A DNA stretch of 64,000 nucleotides, from contig CM049310.1 of NCBI GenBank assembly GCA_026874595.1, forward strand, positions 85,037,056 to 85,101,055. The letters run 5' to 3'. Positions 61,863 to 64,000 of the stretch are shown here, in pieces. The notes under the pieces were generated by a model, which was given only the letters and a program-made list of their open reading frames with translations, searched no databases and was not told where the DNA came from. The translations under genes and the position numbers were made by a program. Within the stretch, counting starts at the first letter, position 1. Every line of letters begins with the position of its first letter. This DNA comes from Sipunculus nudus. Taxonomy: Eukaryota; Annelida; Sipuncula; Golfingiida; Sipunculidae.

Positions 61863-62030
61863 GTAAGCCCCGTGCCAGGAGTCGCCTGGGAGATCGGGAT
61901 GGCGAGATTCCTCCACAGACATCCCATATACTATTTCGACGAAATAAACTGATGATGATGATGTTGGGAATGACTTGTGGAGTGACCTGTGGGATCGGGA
62001 TGCCAGGATTCCTCCGCAGCCATTCTCATG
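61863..62030 (+). repeat. two-copy GC-rich retroposon-like repeat
   Basis: gagatcgggatggcgagattcctccacag recurs about 90 bp later as ggatcgggatgccaggattcctccgcag. Between them lies a gaaataaactgatgatgatgatg tail, typical of SINE 3' ends. The family is not identified. Confidence 0.4.
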
Positions 62031-62606
62031 TTATATCAGGAGCATTGGTAGCAGTGACGCGAGGGATAGGGCAGTGACCTCAGCGGCCGATGCTGCTAGG
62101 TTAAGCCGTGGTTTTTGCATACAAAGACCGGCGGATAGACATGTATAATTGGTAAGAGGATGACATGGAAGGCTGTATTTTGGCAGGGAATTTAAATGTA
62201 GCAACCCAAGCTCATACATTTGGTGAACTGGTTTCTATGGCGGAACCACCAAGGGTAACAGTCTTGTTTTAAAAGTATGCCCTTGTTTGACAAGATATGC
62301 CATATGAACAACTACCAAATTAGCAGAGATAATTGGTTTAGCTAGACCTTTCCTTAGCCATCAGTTGTAGCCGTCCATGTATTTTACCTAACGTGTATTT
62401 CTATTGGTATGTCACCGGGGTCAATTAAAACACAGGGTATTGTCATGTTTAATGTGGATTTGTATTTAAATGGAAGGAAAACAAAAGTTGTTTTCGATAG
62501 ATTATAAAAAATGTTTTGACAGTTTACTATTGATATCAAGATGTGGATTTGCTGATGACATTGCTCTGCAAAGTCGGAGCCCAAAGTGACTGGAATCCGT
62601 TCTGAT

Positions 62607-63479
62607 ATGTGTCGTTACAGAACCATGGCGCATTTCCTAGCGCAGGATGTTCGGCTGAGAAATTCTGAACAGGCTGCCGATCTGGAGCGACGTGTAGTAA
62701 CCATGACTCGAGGGGGCGTTGAATCTCAAACTCCCCCGAGAGGGGCTAGCCCTATAGCACCACTGTCCCCTAGTACACCAGTGCGAAACGAAAGACCCGC
62801 CAGCTTTGACAGCTCAGAGGGGATAACGATCCGGCCCCGGATCCAACCATCGAGAGAGCGACGACAGTCTCGTTGGGTTTGTCTAGTGCGCCGTTGTCAA
62901 CAAAATCGAGATAGTGAGCGTGCGCTCGGTCGGCACTGGATTGAAAGACATATGTTACATACCAGAGTCTTTGCCTGCCCTTTTTCGGACTGCAATTATC
63001 GCGCGCAACGACATACACGAGTCCGCGATCATCTCATACAGGGACATAGGCCCGATTTTACCTGCAGAAAAGAGTATAAACAGTGGTCTAGTATTTATAA
63101 TGTTCCGGTACTGAGGGAATCCCTACGTGACCAAGGCTATCAGGACCCGGAGGGTAAGTCCTTCCCTGGAGATCATCAGAAGATCTGGAGTTTCACTGGC
63201 CTGATATTACCTATGGAAAGGGTAACTGAAGCAAGCGGCCCCAGACCTAGTGCCGCCTGTACAACACCAGAACAACTTGATCTCCTCCGGACTGGGCTTC
63301 AACAAATGCGCGACAGCAGAAAGGTGCCTCTTTCTGTCATCCAGGAGAAAGAAGAAGGGCTGGACTCCCTGCGTAAAAAGATGGAAGGTGCACAAGTCAC
63401 CATGACCAAGTTACGCGCTTTGTTTTCAGAGCTGAGAGACTCTCAGGACTGTGGCGGACTGGATCAGTGGGAGGAATAG
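62607..63479 (+). CDS. two-finger C2H2 zinc-finger protein with helical C-terminus
   Basis: An intact 290-codon ORF from ATG (62,607; a second in-frame ATG at 62,625 has better context, aaccATGG) to TAG. Residues about 30-90 are Pro/Ser/Arg-rich and probably disordered. Two tandem C2H2-type fingers follow at about residues 90-150, both C-x4-C-x12-H-x4-H: WVCLVRRC...HWIERH and ACPFSDC...HLIQGH. The last 60 residues are rich in Lys, Glu, Leu and Gln and predicted helical (VIQEKEEGLDSLRKKMEG), a possible dimerisation or coiled-coil segment. The ORF is far more GC-rich than its surroundings. It lies within an LTR-flanked segment, so it is likely an element-borne or captured gene. The family is unrecognised. 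Confidence 0.7.
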   Translation: MCRYRTMAHFLAQDVRLRNSEQAADLERRVVTMTRGGVESQTPPRGASPIAPLSPSTPVRNERPASFDSSEGITIRPRIQPSRERRQSRWVCLVRRCQQNRDSERALGRHWIERHMLHTRVFACPFSDCNYRAQRHTRVRDHLIQGHRPDFTCRKEYKQWSSIYNVPVLRESLRDQGYQDPEGKSFPGDHQKIWSFTGLILPMERVTEASGPRPSAACTTPEQLDLLRTGLQQMRDSRKVPLSVIQEKEEGLDSLRKKMEGAQVTMTKLRALFSELRDSQDCGGLDQWEE

Positions 63480-63816
63480 CACAGAGCTGCTCCATTGCTC
63501 CGTACTAGTCATGGACTGACCGGCGGACCCGCTACAAGTGTGCATGTGTCCAGCCAACCGGATGCCGTTTTTCCTCGGTGAGGCTCAGGTGATTGTGACA
63601 GACTTTTATGAACTCTGTGCAGTATTTCTTTCGTTTAAGATCTGTTTTTTTTATTTGATTATGTCTTACCTATCAGGGAATTTTCTTGGGTATTTTAGGT
63701 AAAGGCATTTTCTTTAATTTGTACTTGTCACTGATTGATTACGTTCGTTGCTAGTTTAATGTTTATTTTTAGAGTATTTTTTTTGGTACAGGTGTCAACC
63801 GGGGACGGATTAATCC
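63480..63816 (+). other. 3' non-coding part of the LTR-flanked element
   Basis: Contains no frame of note. It begins GC-rich, becomes T-rich, and leads into a polypurine tract. Confidence 0.4.
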
Positions 63817-63831
63817 AAGGGGGGAGGAAAG
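63817..63831 (+). other. polypurine tract
   Basis: aaggggggaggaaag lies immediately before TGGTGACCCC, the start of the second LTR-like segment. Position and composition fit the plus-strand primer of an LTR retroelement. Confidence 0.6.
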
Positions 63832-64000
63832 TGGTGACCCCCCCCCCCCCCAGTGGTGTCTTTACGGTTGGGAGGGATTTAAGGAATGCCCATCTTTTTG
63901 GTATGCCAATCGAGGGAGCAAGTAACCATGATGAAATGTGACCAGAGAGGGAAGCGTGAAGGTTCGCGTGTGTCAGAAAGAGAGAGCGTTCGGGAAAATA
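63832..64000 (+). mobile_element. 3' LTR of the plus-strand element, cut by the window end
   Basis: Starts TGGTGAC plus a C-run and follows the 60,691 and 58,263 segments (agtggtgtctttacggttg, ggaagcgtgaaggttcg, agagagagcgttcggg) with scattered differences until the window ends. Confidence 0.55.

Larger units (their letters stand above)
61145..63816 (+). mobile_element. internal region of the LTR-flanked element
   Basis: About 2.7 kb between the two LTR-like segments. It holds one long ORF (62,607-63,479) and no visible gag nucleocapsid knuckle, protease, reverse transcriptase or integrase frame. About 61,205-61,300 has a C-run and GC-rich sequence; 61,860-62,030 holds a retroposon-like repeat. 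If the LTR reading is right, the element is non-autonomous. Confidence 0.45.

Overview
The window reads as eukaryotic, intron-bearing, AT-rich nuclear DNA. It has long (AT)n microsatellites, tRNA-derived SINEs, LTR retroelements, large tandem duplications and short exons with GT-AG borders; I see no operons, rRNA or CRISPR. The SINE style and element content suggest a marine invertebrate, most likely a bivalve mollusc. That is inference, not proof. Most short open frames here are chance.

Region by region. (1) 1-29.6 kb is mostly decayed duplicated sequence. The same landmarks recur in the same order at about 1.9-10.7 kb, 14.4-25.4 kb and 25.4-31.3 kb, so an ancient tandem duplication with a step of about 14-16 kb is the simplest reading. 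One landmark is a small signal-peptide exon with a splice acceptor just upstream of its ATG. It is open at 14.45 kb and broken at 10.37 and 24.66 kb. A few minus-strand exon-like frames (5.99-6.44, 8.63-9.38, 16.6-16.9 kb) lie between the landmarks. (2) 29,650-48,725 holds three recent direct copies of a 5.35-kb unit. Copy 3 carries about 3.02 kb more than the others. Copy 2 resembles copy 3 to the left of an (AT)n tract and copy 1 to the right, as expected if it formed by unequal crossing-over at or near that tract. The units carry two minus-strand terminal-exon candidates; one belongs to a gene that is broken in copy 3. (3) 49,055-55,282 is the best-supported gene. It is a plus-strand multi-exon gene with a signal-peptide exon, three Ig-like domain exons and a 25-codon linker exon, and every intron is phase 1. 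The three domains share W-x13-C-x56/57-C and lack the usual B-strand cysteine. No later exon was found before retroelement sequence begins. (4) 55,846-64,000 is retroelement territory. A minus-strand Gypsy-like element (long LTR, tRNA-Pro primer-binding site, broken gag) is arranged as a 2.4-kb tandem duplication. To its right is a plus-strand LTR-flanked element whose only long ORF encodes a two-finger C2H2 protein with a C-terminal helical region; no reverse transcriptase is visible.

The biological thread, as inference, is a locus for secreted or cell-surface Ig-like proteins that has been repeatedly duplicated and partly destroyed, with mobile elements and microsatellites marking many breakpoints.
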